From an uncultured Actinomyces sp. (lineage in GTDB: Bacteria; Actinomycetota; Actinomycetes; Actinomycetales; Actinomycetaceae): a DNA stretch of 24,690 bases. The stretch is taken from positions 1-24,690 of the forward strand of contig CALEXZ010000072.1 in NCBI GenBank assembly GCA_937926195.1. The letters run 5' to 3'. Shown one piece after another: positions 7,298 to 14,317 of the stretch (position 1 is its first letter; each line of letters begins with the position of its first letter). Under the pieces are notes generated by a model. It had not been told where the DNA came from. It searched no databases and saw only the letters and a list, made by a program, of their open reading frames with translations. The position numbers and the translations under genes are program-made.

Positions 7298-8575
7298 TCA
7301 GCCCTTGATGGCCGAGCGGATCTCGTCGCCTGCGCTGGTCATCGTGGTGGCCGGGTCGGCGCCGGCCACGATGTTGGCCTCGGCCTTGCCCAGCGGGGAC
7401 CAGACCTCCGCCATCTCGGGGATGGAGGGCATCGGGTCGGCGTGCTCGCTGGCGAGGGTGGTGAAGGTGACCATGTCCGGGTTCGTGGACTTGAGCTGCT
7501 CGGTGAGGTCCTTCTGGACCGGCGGCAGCTGGTTGAGCTCGAACATGGCGGCCGTGATGGTCGTGTCCTTGACGACGTCGGTGACGAAGGTCTGCGCGAA
7601 GGCGGCGTTCTTGCCCTTCGAGGCGACGTAGAAGGCGTTGACGCCGGCGAAGGGACGGGCCTCGCTCATGCCCTCGAAGCCGGGGATCTGCACGACCTCG
7701 TAGTCGATGCCGGCCTTGACGACGTCGGCCAGGGCCCAGGGGCCGGACACGAGGTAGGGGGCCTTGCCGTCGGTGAACAGCGAGATCGCGTTGGCGCCGG
7801 TGATGGAGGTCTTGAGGACGCCCTGGGAGCCGAGCTCGCCGATCTTGGCCGCGGCCGCCAGGGAGCCCTCGGCGCCGACGCCGAGGTCCTTGGGGTTGAG
7901 GGAGCCGTCGGCGTTCTTGCCGAAGAGGTAGCCACCGCCGGAGGTGTACAGCGGCTGCATGTGGTAGGCGTCGCCGGACTCGTCCACGGGCAGGGACAGG
8001 ACGGCCTCGGTGCCCGCGGCCTGGCCGGCGGCCACGAGCTCCTCGATGGTGGTGGGCGCGGTGACCGAGGTCAGGCCCTTGTTGACGAAGAGGGCGAGGG
8101 TCTCCACGGCGTAGGGCACGGCGTAGGTCTGGCCGTCGTAGGTGACGGCGTTGAGCGCGACCTCGGCGATGTTGGACTTCGCGGCCTCGGTCAGCTGGAC
8201 CGGGGAGATGGAGCTGTTCTGGACGAGGTTGCCGATCCAGTCGTGGGCGCCCAGCACGACGTCGGGGCCGTTACCGGCCTGGTTGGCAGTGACGAAGGTC
8301 GACTGGGTCTCGTTGGCCACGACCTGGACGGCCACGGTGATGCCCTGCGCCTCGCCCCACTTGGTGGCGGCCTCCCTCAGGGAGTTGGCCTTCTTCTCGT
8401 CGGCCCAGATGACGAGGTCGGCGTCGGGGTCACGCACGAGGGCGTCGCCGGAGCCGGCCGCCGAGGCCGAGTCCGAGCCGGTGGAGTCGCTGGAACCGCC
8501 GGAGCAGGCGGCCGCGGCGGAGAGGCTGACGGCGACGGCGGTAAGGGACAGGAAGGACCTGCGGTTGAGAGACAC
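7298..8575 (-). CDS. malE: Maltose/maltodextrin-binding lipoprotein, MalE type
   Basis: The 425-residue solute-binding protein captures maltose-like sugars outside the membrane for the MalFG permease. The N-terminus MSLNRRSFLSLTAVAVSLSA, then AAACSGGSS, is a signal peptide ending in a lipobox with Cys24, so the mature protein should be lipid-anchored; a Ser/Gly-rich linker follows. The n-region carries RRSFL, a twin-arginine-like motif, hinting at Tat export. Mature features match extracellular binding protein family 1/MalE: DLVIWADEKKANSLREAATKW, GPDVVLGAHDWIGNLV, YAVPYAVETLALFVNKGL, KAPYLVSGPWALADV and a C-terminal IRSAIKG. GTG 8575 has AAGGAG at 7 bases. Expression should start from the promoter at 8624-8652, which overlaps CTTGCA repeats. 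Confidence 0.9.
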   Translation of the reverse strand: MSLNRRSFLSLTAVAVSLSAAAACSGGSSDSTGSDSASAAGSGDALVRDPDADLVIWADEKKANSLREAATKWGEAQGITVAVQVVANETQSTFVTANQAGNGPDVVLGAHDWIGNLVQNSSISPVQLTEAAKSNIAEVALNAVTYDGQTYAVPYAVETLALFVNKGLTSVTAPTTIEELVAAGQAAGTEAVLSLPVDESGDAYHMQPLYTSGGGYLFGKNADGSLNPKDLGVGAEGSLAAAAKIGELGSQGVLKTSITGANAISLFTDGKAPYLVSGPWALADVVKAGIDYEVVQIPGFEGMSEARPFAGVNAFYVASKGKNAAFAQTFVTDVVKDTTITAAMFELNQLPPVQKDLTEQLKSTNPDMVTFTTLASEHADPMPSIPEMAEVWSPLGKAEANIVAGADPATTMTSAGDEIRSAIKG

Positions 8576-8623
8576 TGCGATTCTCCTTCGAATCAGAGTA
8601 GGGGACGGCTCTGCAGTGAAAAC

Positions 8624-8652
8624 AATGTAACGCCCTTGTGCAAGGCCTGCAA
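8624..8652 (-). promoter_or_regulatory. malE promoter, -35 TTGCAG, 17-base spacer, -10 TACATT
   Basis: On the minus strand, TTGCAG (8652-8647) and TACATT (8629-8624) are 17 bases apart, in an unusually AT-rich patch. The predicted start is near 8617, giving a leader of about 40 bases with a good Shine-Dalgarno. Confidence 0.65.
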
Positions 8653-8653
8653 G
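8639..8653 (-). promoter_or_regulatory. Direct repeat CTTGCA-GGC-CTTGCA, candidate repressor operator
   Basis: Two CTTGCA copies nine bases apart, read on the minus strand (TGCAAG at 8639-8644 and 8648-8653 on the plus strand), overlap the -35 of malE. The second copy continues into ACAAG, so the block also has an inverted CTTG/CAAG component. The position over the -35 suits repression by the LacI-type regulator at 3499-4515. Which protein binds is inference. Confidence 0.45.
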
Positions 8654-8656
8654 CGT

Positions 8657-8691
8657 GTGAACAGCCTACCGGAACGCGTGGCGGCTGTCAC
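8657..8691 (-). terminator. Imperfect hairpin downstream of the GH13-like gene
   Basis: GTGAACAGCC (8657-8666) pairs with GGCTGTCAC (8683-8691) with a single bulged A and a 16-base loop, just after the GH13-like stop codon. The same stretch holds two direct copies of ACAGCCTA (8661-8668 and 8690-8697). It may be a weak terminator separating this gene from the malE promoter. Confidence 0.35.
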
Positions 8692-8699
8692 AGCCTATC

Positions 8700-9923
8700 T
8701 CAGGCGACGGTCGCCGCGTCGAGCCACACCGTCGTCGTCGGCGGCACGAGGATCGCGCCGTCTCCCTGGGCCAGGACGTGGGAGGAGAGCAGCACCTCGG
8801 CGTGCTCGGGCAGGCGCACGGGCTCGCTCGTCACGTTGACGAGCACGAGCACGTCGCGCACGAGCATGGTGAAGACCCCTGGGGCGCACCAGTCGATGCC
8901 GGTGACGAAGGCCAGGGGGGCGGAGGCCAGGCGGCGCTCCTGTCGCAGCCGGGCGGCGTGGCGCACCGTCGCCAGGGGGGAGCCGAAGAGCGCGCCCTGG
9001 GCTGCCGCGTGCTCGTTGACGAGCTCGTGGGTCTCCAGGGAGGAGAAGGGCTTGAGGGCGTCCGGCAGCGCGACCTCGTCGCCCTGACGCAGGTAGACCG
9101 AGCCCGGCAGCGCCAGCAGGAGGGCCTGCAGGGCCTGGGCCCGCTGCTCGCGCACCTCCGGCTGGGTGAACCAGCGCCGCCCGTCGCCGGGGTCGGTGCT
9201 GCTGCCGAGAGCGTGGCTGGGCAGGAAGCGCCACACGGGCGGGGCGCCGAAGCGGTCGTGCTGGTCGAGTGAGCGCGTGAGGTGGCGGGTCATCGAGTCC
9301 GCGTTCCAGCGCACGAGCATGATCGTGTCGTCGCGCAGGTGGTGCAGCCAGTCCTCCTGGAAGTGGTGGCGCCAGGTCTCGGGGTAGTCGGCGGACACGT
9401 CCGCGCCGATGACGCCCTCGTCGGTGTAGGTCGCCACGAGGCCGTGCAGACGGTGGAAGTACTCGGTGAGCCGGTCGAGGTCCGTGGCCTCGTCGACCTC
9501 CGGGGGGATGATGGTGCCCAGGTCCACGCCGTCCGCACCCGCCGACAGGAAGGCCTCCGCCCGGGCGAGCAGGCCCTCGTCGGCGCGCTCACGGCCGACG
9601 ACGATGCGGTGGTCCTCGCCCGCGTGGGGGCCTGTCACAGGCCCCAGGGCGCCGGAGATGCGCAGCAGCAGGTGGAGCCCGCGCTCGTGCGCCGCCGCGG
9701 CGAAGGCGGTGACCGCCGGGAGCTGGTCGGGGACGTCGACGAGGCTCGGGCGCAGCAGGACCGTGTTGAAGCCGATGGAGCGGACGTGGTCGAGCACGCC
9801 GTGCAGGCCGCTGAGGTCCTGGGCCCCCAGCTCGGGCGAGGCGATCTCGTACACGAGAGCCTTGCGCCACCACTCCAGCGACCCGTGGCGCGCACGGTGC
9901 ACGAGAGTCGTCGTGGTCGTCAC
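8700..9923 (-). CDS. GH13 (alpha-amylase fold)-like protein lacking catalytic residues
   Basis: The 407-residue product follows the plan of GH13 alpha-glucosidases: EWWRKALVYEI at 17-27, a barrel start LSGLHGVLDHVRSIGFNTVLLRPS, LLLALPGSVYLRQGDEVALP (268-287), then a beta-sandwich-like tail with RHAARLRQERRLAS and VLVLVNVTSEPV. All the catalytic signatures are altered. The D-x-x-x-N-H region reads LRISGALG (87-94). G-F-R-x-D reads GVDLG, so the invariant Arg is Asp134 and the nucleophile is Gly136. The G-E region reads GAD (acid/base replaced by Ala174). N-H-D reads SHA (236-238). At 407 residues it is shorter than the usual 540-600. No signal peptide is seen. GTG 9923 is chosen for GGGAG 8 bases upstream. 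It is probably a cytoplasmic sugar-binding or regulatory pseudoenzyme of the mal locus; that role is inference. Confidence 0.75.
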   Translation of the reverse strand: MTTTTTLVHRARHGSLEWWRKALVYEIASPELGAQDLSGLHGVLDHVRSIGFNTVLLRPSLVDVPDQLPAVTAFAAAAHERGLHLLLRISGALGPVTGPHAGEDHRIVVGRERADEGLLARAEAFLSAGADGVDLGTIIPPEVDEATDLDRLTEYFHRLHGLVATYTDEGVIGADVSADYPETWRHHFQEDWLHHLRDDTIMLVRWNADSMTRHLTRSLDQHDRFGAPPVWRFLPSHALGSSTDPGDGRRWFTQPEVREQRAQALQALLLALPGSVYLRQGDEVALPDALKPFSSLETHELVNEHAAAQGALFGSPLATVRHAARLRQERRLASAPLAFVTGIDWCAPGVFTMLVRDVLVLVNVTSEPVRLPEHAEVLLSSHVLAQGDGAILVPPTTTVWLDAATVA

Positions 9924-10042
9924 GCGAGCCGCTCCCTTCTGCCAGGACCCGGGCTCCAGCCCGCAGTCGGGCCCCTTGGCCGCCGGGTCCACTGACCGGC
10001 GGGACCGGGGACAGCCAGCGGCTTCCCGGGAGGCCCTGGGTC

Positions 10043-10048
10043 ATAGTA
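10043..10048 (-). promoter_or_regulatory. -10 hexamer candidate for GH13-like gene
   Basis: TACTAT on the minus strand is the only good -10 in the 151-base divergent region on this strand. It would give a leader of about 113 bases. It faces the dgt -10 (10062-10067), with 13 bases between them. Confidence 0.4.
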
Positions 10049-10061
10049 GCGCGCCCGTGCG

Positions 10062-10067
10062 TAGGCT
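10062..10067 (+). promoter_or_regulatory. -10 hexamer for dgt (leaderless)
   Basis: TAGGCT ends 7 bases before the ATG at 10075, and there is no Shine-Dalgarno in between. Confidence 0.55.
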
Positions 10068-10074
10068 TGCCCGC

Positions 10075-11388
10075 ATGTCAGTATCTGAGCCGGGAGACGT
10101 CCACGCCAGCAACGAGGACGCCGGCGACCTCATCGGCTACCGGGCTCACGACGTCGAGCGCTACGTCCCCGAGGCCGCCAAGAACCCTCAGCGCACCCCC
10201 TTCGAGCGCGACCGCGCCCGGGTGCTGCACTCCTCGGGGCTGCGGCGCCTGGGCGCCAAGACCCAGGTGCTGGGGCCCTCCAGCGACGACTTCGTACGCA
10301 CCCGCCTCACCCACTCCCTCGAGGTCGCCCAGGTGGGGCGTGCCATCGGCCAGGCCCTGGGCTGCGACCCCGACGTCGTCGACACCGCCTGCCTGGCCCA
10401 TGACCTGGGCCACCCGCCCTACGGGCACAACGGGGAGAAGGCCCTGGACGTCGTGGCCGCCTCCATCGGAGGCTTCGAGGGCAACGCCCAGACCATGCGC
10501 CTGGTCACCCGCCTGGAGCCCAAGAGCCTGGACGAGGAGGGACGCAGCGTCGGCCTCAACCTCACCCGGGCGAGCCTGGACGCCATCGCCAAGTACCCGT
10601 GGGCCAAGGGGCAGGGGCCCGGCGGCCCCGAGGGCAAGAGCGTCCGCAAGTACGGCTGCTACGACGACGACCTGCTGGTCTTCAGCTGGATGCGCCAGGG
10701 CGCGCCCGCCCACCGCCGCTGCCTGGAGGCACAGGTCATGGACCTGTCCGACGATGTCGGCTACTCCGTGCACGACGTCGAGGACGCCATCGCCCTGGGG
10801 CGCATGGACCCCGCCGCCGTCGTCGCCGACGCTGAGGCGCAGGCCATCGTCACCGCGACCCTCGACTGGTACGGCCCGGGCACGGGGCGCCAGGCGCTGG
10901 AGGAGGCCTGGCAGCGCCTGACCGGCGCCGGCTTCTGGATCGGCGGGTACACTGGCTCGCCGCGCGACGCCGCGGCCCTGAAGAACCTCACGAGCCAGCT
11001 CATCGGCCGCTTCGTCTCCGCCGTCGCCAGCGCCACCCGGGAGGTCTTCGGCGAGGGCCCGCTGTCGCGCTACGACGCCGACCTCGTGGTCCCCGAGGAG
11101 ACGGCCGCCGAGATCCTCGTGCTCAAGGGCGCCGCGGTGCGCTACGTCATGGCGCCGCGCGAGCACGAGCCCGTCTACCTGCGTCAGCGCACCGAGCTCT
11201 TCGACCTCGCCGACGCGCTCATCGCCACCGGCGAGCGCCACCTCGAGCCGGTCTTCGCCCACGCGTGGCGCCAGGCCGAGGACGAGGCCGGGCGTCTGCG
11301 GGCCGTGGTCGACCAGCTCGCCTCCCTCACCGACACCTCCGCGCGCCAGTGGCACGCACGCCTGTGCGGCATGCTCTCCGAGGTCTGA
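10075..11388 (+). CDS. dgt: Deoxyguanosinetriphosphate triphosphohydrolase-like protein
   Basis: The 437-residue HD-domain enzyme hydrolyses dNTPs to nucleoside and triphosphate, tuning the DNA precursor pool. The start region RTPFERDRARVLHSSGLRRL, then GAKTQV, is the family N-terminal signature. RTRLTHSLEVAQVGRAIG supplies metal ligand His80, and LAHDLGHPPYGHNGE supplies the HD pair His109-Asp110 and the following histidines. DLSDDVGYSVHDVED supplies the later Asp ligand. The C-terminal half is helical with no extra domain. ATG 10075 is chosen over longer in-frame extension because of the -10 hexamer 7 bases upstream. dnaG follows 64 bases later on the same strand, a pairing common in actinobacteria. 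It is divergent from the GH13-like gene. Confidence 0.92.
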   Translation: MSVSEPGDVHASNEDAGDLIGYRAHDVERYVPEAAKNPQRTPFERDRARVLHSSGLRRLGAKTQVLGPSSDDFVRTRLTHSLEVAQVGRAIGQALGCDPDVVDTACLAHDLGHPPYGHNGEKALDVVAASIGGFEGNAQTMRLVTRLEPKSLDEEGRSVGLNLTRASLDAIAKYPWAKGQGPGGPEGKSVRKYGCYDDDLLVFSWMRQGAPAHRRCLEAQVMDLSDDVGYSVHDVEDAIALGRMDPAAVVADAEAQAIVTATLDWYGPGTGRQALEEAWQRLTGAGFWIGGYTGSPRDAAALKNLTSQLIGRFVSAVASATREVFGEGPLSRYDADLVVPEETAAEILVLKGAAVRYVMAPREHEPVYLRQRTELFDLADALIATGERHLEPVFAHAWRQAEDEAGRLRAVVDQLASLTDTSARQWHARLCGMLSEV

Positions 11389-11392
11389 GGGC

Positions 11393-11415
11393 CTGTCCAC
11401 AGGGGTCCACAGGGG
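11393..11415 (+). promoter_or_regulatory. Tandem DnaA-box-like repeat upstream of dnaG
   Basis: TCCACAGGGG occurs twice in exact tandem (11396-11405 and 11406-11415). Read as DnaA boxes, CTGTCCACA (11393-11401) differs from the actinobacterial TTGTCCACA consensus at one base and GGGTCCACA (11403-11411) at two. One helical turn separates them, upstream of the dnaG -10 region. Binding is inferred from the pattern only. Confidence 0.45.
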
Positions 11416-11440
11416 CGAGGGCTCGGGCCTGAGCGCCCCC

Positions 11441-11446
11441 TAGGAT
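11441..11446 (+). promoter_or_regulatory. -10 hexamer for dnaG (leaderless)
   Basis: TAGGAT ends 6 bases before ATG 11453. No ribosome binding site lies between, so dnaG probably has its own leaderless promoter besides read-through from dgt. Confidence 0.5.
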
Positions 11447-11452
11447 GAGCCC

Positions 11453-13456
11453 ATGGCGGGACTCATCAAGCGCGAGGACATCGAGGCCGTGCGCGAGCGC
11501 GCCCGGATCGAGGACGTCGTCGGCGAGCACGTCACCCTCAAGAGCGGCGGCGTCGGGTCCATGAAGGGGCTGTGCCCCTTCCACGACGAGAGGACACCGT
11601 CCTTCAACGTCCGCCCCCAGCTCGGGCTGTGGCACTGCTTCGGCTGCGGCGAGGGCGGCGACGTCATCGCCTTCGTCCAGAAGATCCACCACCTCGGCTT
11701 CACCGAGGCCGTCGAGCACCTGGCCGCACGCGTGGGCGTGCAGCTGCGCTATGAGGACGGGGACGCCCCGGTGCGCCGCGGCATCGAGCCCGGCACCCGC
11801 CAGCGCCTGCTCGAGGCCAACCGGGTCGCCGAGGAGTGGTTCCGCGCCCAGCTCAGCCCCGCCAACCCGGCGGCGGCCACCGCGGGCCGCTTCCTGTTCG
11901 GTCGGGGCTTCGACGCCGACGCCCTGGTCCGTTTCGGGGTCGGCTACGCCCCGGCCGGCTGGGACAACCTGGCCCAGCACCTGCGCTCCAAGGGCTTCAC
12001 CGAGAAGGAGCTCGTCGATTCCGGGCTGTGCGGTCAGGGCGGCCCCGGTGGCGGGCGCGTCTACGACCGCTTCCGGGACCGGGTCATGTGGCCCATCCGT
12101 GACGTCACCGGCACGACCGTCGGCTTCGGCGGGCGCCGCCTGTCGGAGCAGGACGCGAGCGTGCCCAAGTACCTCAACACCCCGGAGACCGCCGTCTACC
12201 ACAAGAGCCAGGTCCTCTACGGCCTCGACCTGGCCAAGAGGAGCATCGCCCGCGAGCGGCGCGTCGTCGTCGTCGAGGGCTACACGGATGTCATGGCGGC
12301 ACACCTGTCGGGGGTGGAGTGCGCCGTGGCCACCTGCGGCACCGCCTTCGGCCAGGACCATGTGCGCATCGTGCGCCGCCTGCTGGGCGACGCCGCGGAC
12401 CCCTCGGCCGGGGTCGTCATGGGCAACCGGGTGCGCGGCGGGGAGGTCATCTTCACCTTCGACGGCGACGCAGCCGGGCAGAAGGCGGCCCTGCGCGCCT
12501 ACGGCGAGGACCAGCACTTCGCCGCCCAGACCTTCGTGGCCGTCGAGCCCGGCGGCCTGGACCCCTGCGACCTGCGGCTCCAGGAGGGGGCCGAGGGCAT
12601 CCCGCGCCTGCTGGAGCGGCGCAAGCCCCTCTTCGAGTTCGTCATCCGCACGACGCTGGCCTCCTTCGACCTCGACACCGCCGAGGGGCGGGTGCGCGGC
12701 CTGCGCTCGGCCGCGCCCGTCGTCGCCGGCATCCGCGACCGGGCGCTGCGGCGCGAGTACACCCGCAGGCTCGCCGGCTGGGTGGCGCTGCCCGAGCCCG
12801 AGGTCCGCGGCGCCGTCCAGGCGGCCGAGCGGCGCGGGGGCGGGCACGCACCCTCCCCGGACGGCGGGCTCCTGCCGGAGGCCGTGCACGCGGGTCCCGT
12901 GCTGCCGGACGCCAGGGACCGGGTCACCGCCCTGGAGCGCCAGGTCCTTGCCGTCATGGTCCAGATGCCGCTGGTCGCCTCGCGCGCGGGCGCGGACAGC
13001 ATCGAAGCGGCCGCCTTCGTCGACCCCGTCCACCGGGCGGCCTTCGAGGCGCTGGAGGCCGCAGGCGGGGTGGACCGCGCCGAGCAGGAGGTCCAGGCGC
13101 TCAGCGCCGGGGGAGCGGGACGTGAGACCGTCGAGCGCAGGGCGATCGGCCGCTGGGTGGAGCAGGTGCGCCTGGGAGCCGCCCCCGAGGTCGACGGCGC
13201 CCTCACCGCCCTGGCGGTGGTCGAGCTGCCCCTCGTGCTGCGACGTGATGCGAACGGCGTCGTCGACGAGGCCTCGGTGGAGCGCTACGCGCGCGAGGCC
13301 GTCACCTCACTGGCACGCATGGGGGTCAACCGGCGCCTGACCGAGCTGCGGGCCCGCCAGCGGCGCATGACGCCCGAGGACGCGGGCTACCGGGAGGTCT
13401 TCGAGGAGATCGTCGGCCTGGAGAACCGGCGCATGCGCCTGAGCCAGGGCAGCTGA
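11453..13456 (+). CDS. dnaG: DNA primase
   Basis: The 667-residue primase makes RNA primers for chromosome replication. The CHC2 zinc ribbon is intact (Cys41 and His44 in GLCPFHDERTPSF; Cys62 and Cys65 in WHCFGCGEGGDV). The RNA-polymerase basic patch region reads YDRFRDRVMWPIRD (204-217), followed by the VGFGGRRL motif. The TOPRIM domain has VVVVEGYTDVMAAH with Glu275 and FTFDGDAAGQKAAL with Asp337/Asp339, the metal-binding residues. The C-terminal part (about 450-667) should be the helicase-binding domain; it is less conserved, with Gly/Ala-rich spacers near residues 460-490. Length suits actinobacterial primases. ATG 11453 fits both the family start (AGLIKREDIEAVRERARIED) and the leaderless -10. 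It lies downstream of dgt. Confidence 0.97.
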   Translation: MAGLIKREDIEAVRERARIEDVVGEHVTLKSGGVGSMKGLCPFHDERTPSFNVRPQLGLWHCFGCGEGGDVIAFVQKIHHLGFTEAVEHLAARVGVQLRYEDGDAPVRRGIEPGTRQRLLEANRVAEEWFRAQLSPANPAAATAGRFLFGRGFDADALVRFGVGYAPAGWDNLAQHLRSKGFTEKELVDSGLCGQGGPGGGRVYDRFRDRVMWPIRDVTGTTVGFGGRRLSEQDASVPKYLNTPETAVYHKSQVLYGLDLAKRSIARERRVVVVEGYTDVMAAHLSGVECAVATCGTAFGQDHVRIVRRLLGDAADPSAGVVMGNRVRGGEVIFTFDGDAAGQKAALRAYGEDQHFAAQTFVAVEPGGLDPCDLRLQEGAEGIPRLLERRKPLFEFVIRTTLASFDLDTAEGRVRGLRSAAPVVAGIRDRALRREYTRRLAGWVALPEPEVRGAVQAAERRGGGHAPSPDGGLLPEAVHAGPVLPDARDRVTALERQVLAVMVQMPLVASRAGADSIEAAAFVDPVHRAAFEALEAAGGVDRAEQEVQALSAGGAGRETVERRAIGRWVEQVRLGAAPEVDGALTALAVVELPLVLRRDANGVVDEASVERYAREAVTSLARMGVNRRLTELRARQRRMTPEDAGYREVFEEIVGLENRRMRLSQGS

Positions 13457-13488
13457 GGGAGGCGGCGCCTGCGAGCCGAGACGACGAG

Positions 13489-13512
13489 GGCCCGGTCCTG
13501 ATGGACCGGGCC
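13489..13512. terminator. Bidirectional hairpin between dnaG and tRNA-Asn
   Basis: A 10-bp perfect stem (13489-13498 with 13503-13512, loop TGAT) sits 33 bases past the dnaG stop and 9 bases past the 3' end of tRNA-Asn on the other strand. It can serve both convergent transcripts; there is no T-run. Confidence 0.7.
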
Positions 13513-13520
13513 TCCACGCG

Positions 13521-13592
13521 CTCCCGCGGCTGGACTCGAACCAGCAACCGTTCGATTAACAGTCGAATGCTCTGCCATTGAGCTACGCGGGA
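13521..13592 (-). tRNA. tRNA-Asn (GTT anticodon)
   Basis: Full cloverleaf on the minus strand. The acceptor TCCCGCG pairs with CGCGGGA; the D arm GCTC/GAGC and a five-pair anticodon stem TTCGA/TCGAA surround the loop CTGTTAA with anticodon GTT. The T arm contains GGTTCGAGTCC. The discriminator base is G (13521), as expected for asparagine. CCA is not encoded. Confidence 0.95.
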
Positions 13593-13613
13593 ATGGCGTC
13601 GTGCGCGGATAGA

Positions 13614-13643
13614 ACTCTAGCAACCGCACTCAGGGGCGTCGAA
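13614..13643 (-). promoter_or_regulatory. Candidate tRNA-Asn promoter
   Basis: TTCGAC (13643-13638) and TAGAGT (13619-13614) on the minus strand are 18 bases apart, about 21 bases before the tRNA 5' end. The -35 match is modest. Confidence 0.4.
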
Positions 13644-13653
13644 TCGGCAGCCC

Positions 13654-14304
13654 TCAGGTAAGTGGCGGAATGTCGGGGGAATCGGCGCGTGTGGGCAGGC
13701 CCACACCGTCGCGGACCCGGCGCAGGAGGGCCTCGACCTCCGCACTGTGCCCCGCCACGCCGTCGGCGTGCGCCGAGGGCTCCAGCGCGGTGTAGAGCCG
13801 ACCGTCCTCCGACCTGCGCACCGAGGCCGTCAGCCTCACCCCGCTGGGCAGCGTCGTCGACACGTGGTGGACGATCGCCGCCTCCACCCGCTCGCGCAGT
13901 GAGCGCAGCAGCGGCGCCTCGTCGACCTCGCGCACCTGCTCCAGGGTGCCCTCGGCGTCACCCCCGACCTCGTAGCGCAGCACCGGCGGCACCCGCAGCT
14001 GCCGGTCGGCGGCCTCCCCGAGCAGCCGGAGGGTGAGCAGCTGCTCCTCGGCCTGCCAGGAGGCCCGGGAGAGACGGTCCCAGGGCAGGCGCCCGGGCAG
14101 CGGCAGCGCCTCGTCGACCGACGTGCTCACGGTGAGCAGCGCGGCCGGGGTGGACAGGAGCCAGCAGGTGCCGTTGGCGCCGACGGGGAGCGCGCCCAGC
14201 AGGCGCGTGCCGCGCGGCAGGGAGCTCAGGAGGGTCTGCGGGGGCGTGGCGCCGGCACGCCCCCGTCGCGAGGGGGACAGGCGCGGCAGGCGGGGACGTG
14301 GCAC
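13654..14304 (-). CDS. Conserved-looking hypothetical protein
   Basis: I do not recognise a named family. The 216-residue product starts with a basic, Pro/Arg-rich tail (PRPRLPRLSPSRRGRAG). About residues 25-80 follow a strand-rich pattern: SSLPRGTRLLGALPVGANGT, then CWLLSTPAALLTVSTSVD. LPWDRLSRASWQAEEQLLTL follows, resembling the layout of PH-like domains in small actinobacterial proteins. The C-terminal half has a Glu/Arg-rich helix (LLRSLRERVEAAIVHHVSTT) and a second strand pair (VRLTASVRRSEDGRLYTALEP). No signal peptide or membrane segment is visible, so it is probably cytoplasmic. A much longer in-frame ORF overlaps def on the other strand. GTG 14304 is preferred because TAGCCT lies 7 bases upstream, the leaderless pattern of this window, and because it clears the def coding region. 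Confidence 0.7.
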   Translation of the reverse strand: MPRPRLPRLSPSRRGRAGATPPQTLLSSLPRGTRLLGALPVGANGTCWLLSTPAALLTVSTSVDEALPLPGRLPWDRLSRASWQAEEQLLTLRLLGEAADRQLRVPPVLRYEVGGDAEGTLEQVREVDEAPLLRSLRERVEAAIVHHVSTTLPSGVRLTASVRRSEDGRLYTALEPSAHADGVAGHSAEVEALLRRVRDGVGLPTRADSPDIPPLT

Positions 14305-14311
14305 GGGCACC

Positions 14312-14317
14312 AGGCTA
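14312..14317 (-). promoter_or_regulatory. -10 hexamer for the hypothetical gene (leaderless)
   Basis: TAGCCT on the minus strand ends 7 bases before GTG 14304. The same hexamer and a similar spacing occur in front of the DUF3043 gene. Confidence 0.5.

Noticed and set aside
8661..8697. Two ACAGCCTA copies (TAGGCTGT on the minus strand) as tandem promoters for malE
   Set aside because: They lie just after the GH13-like stop and too far from malE. The AT-rich TTGCAG-17-TACATT promoter is a better fit, and the copies are partly explained by the hairpin arms.
10078..11400. 440-codon antisense frame over dgt
   Set aside because: Same shadow effect; dgt on the plus strand has all its HD motifs.
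11327..13033. 568-codon antisense frame over dnaG
   Set aside because: Shadow of dnaG codon bias, with low-complexity content and no supported start.
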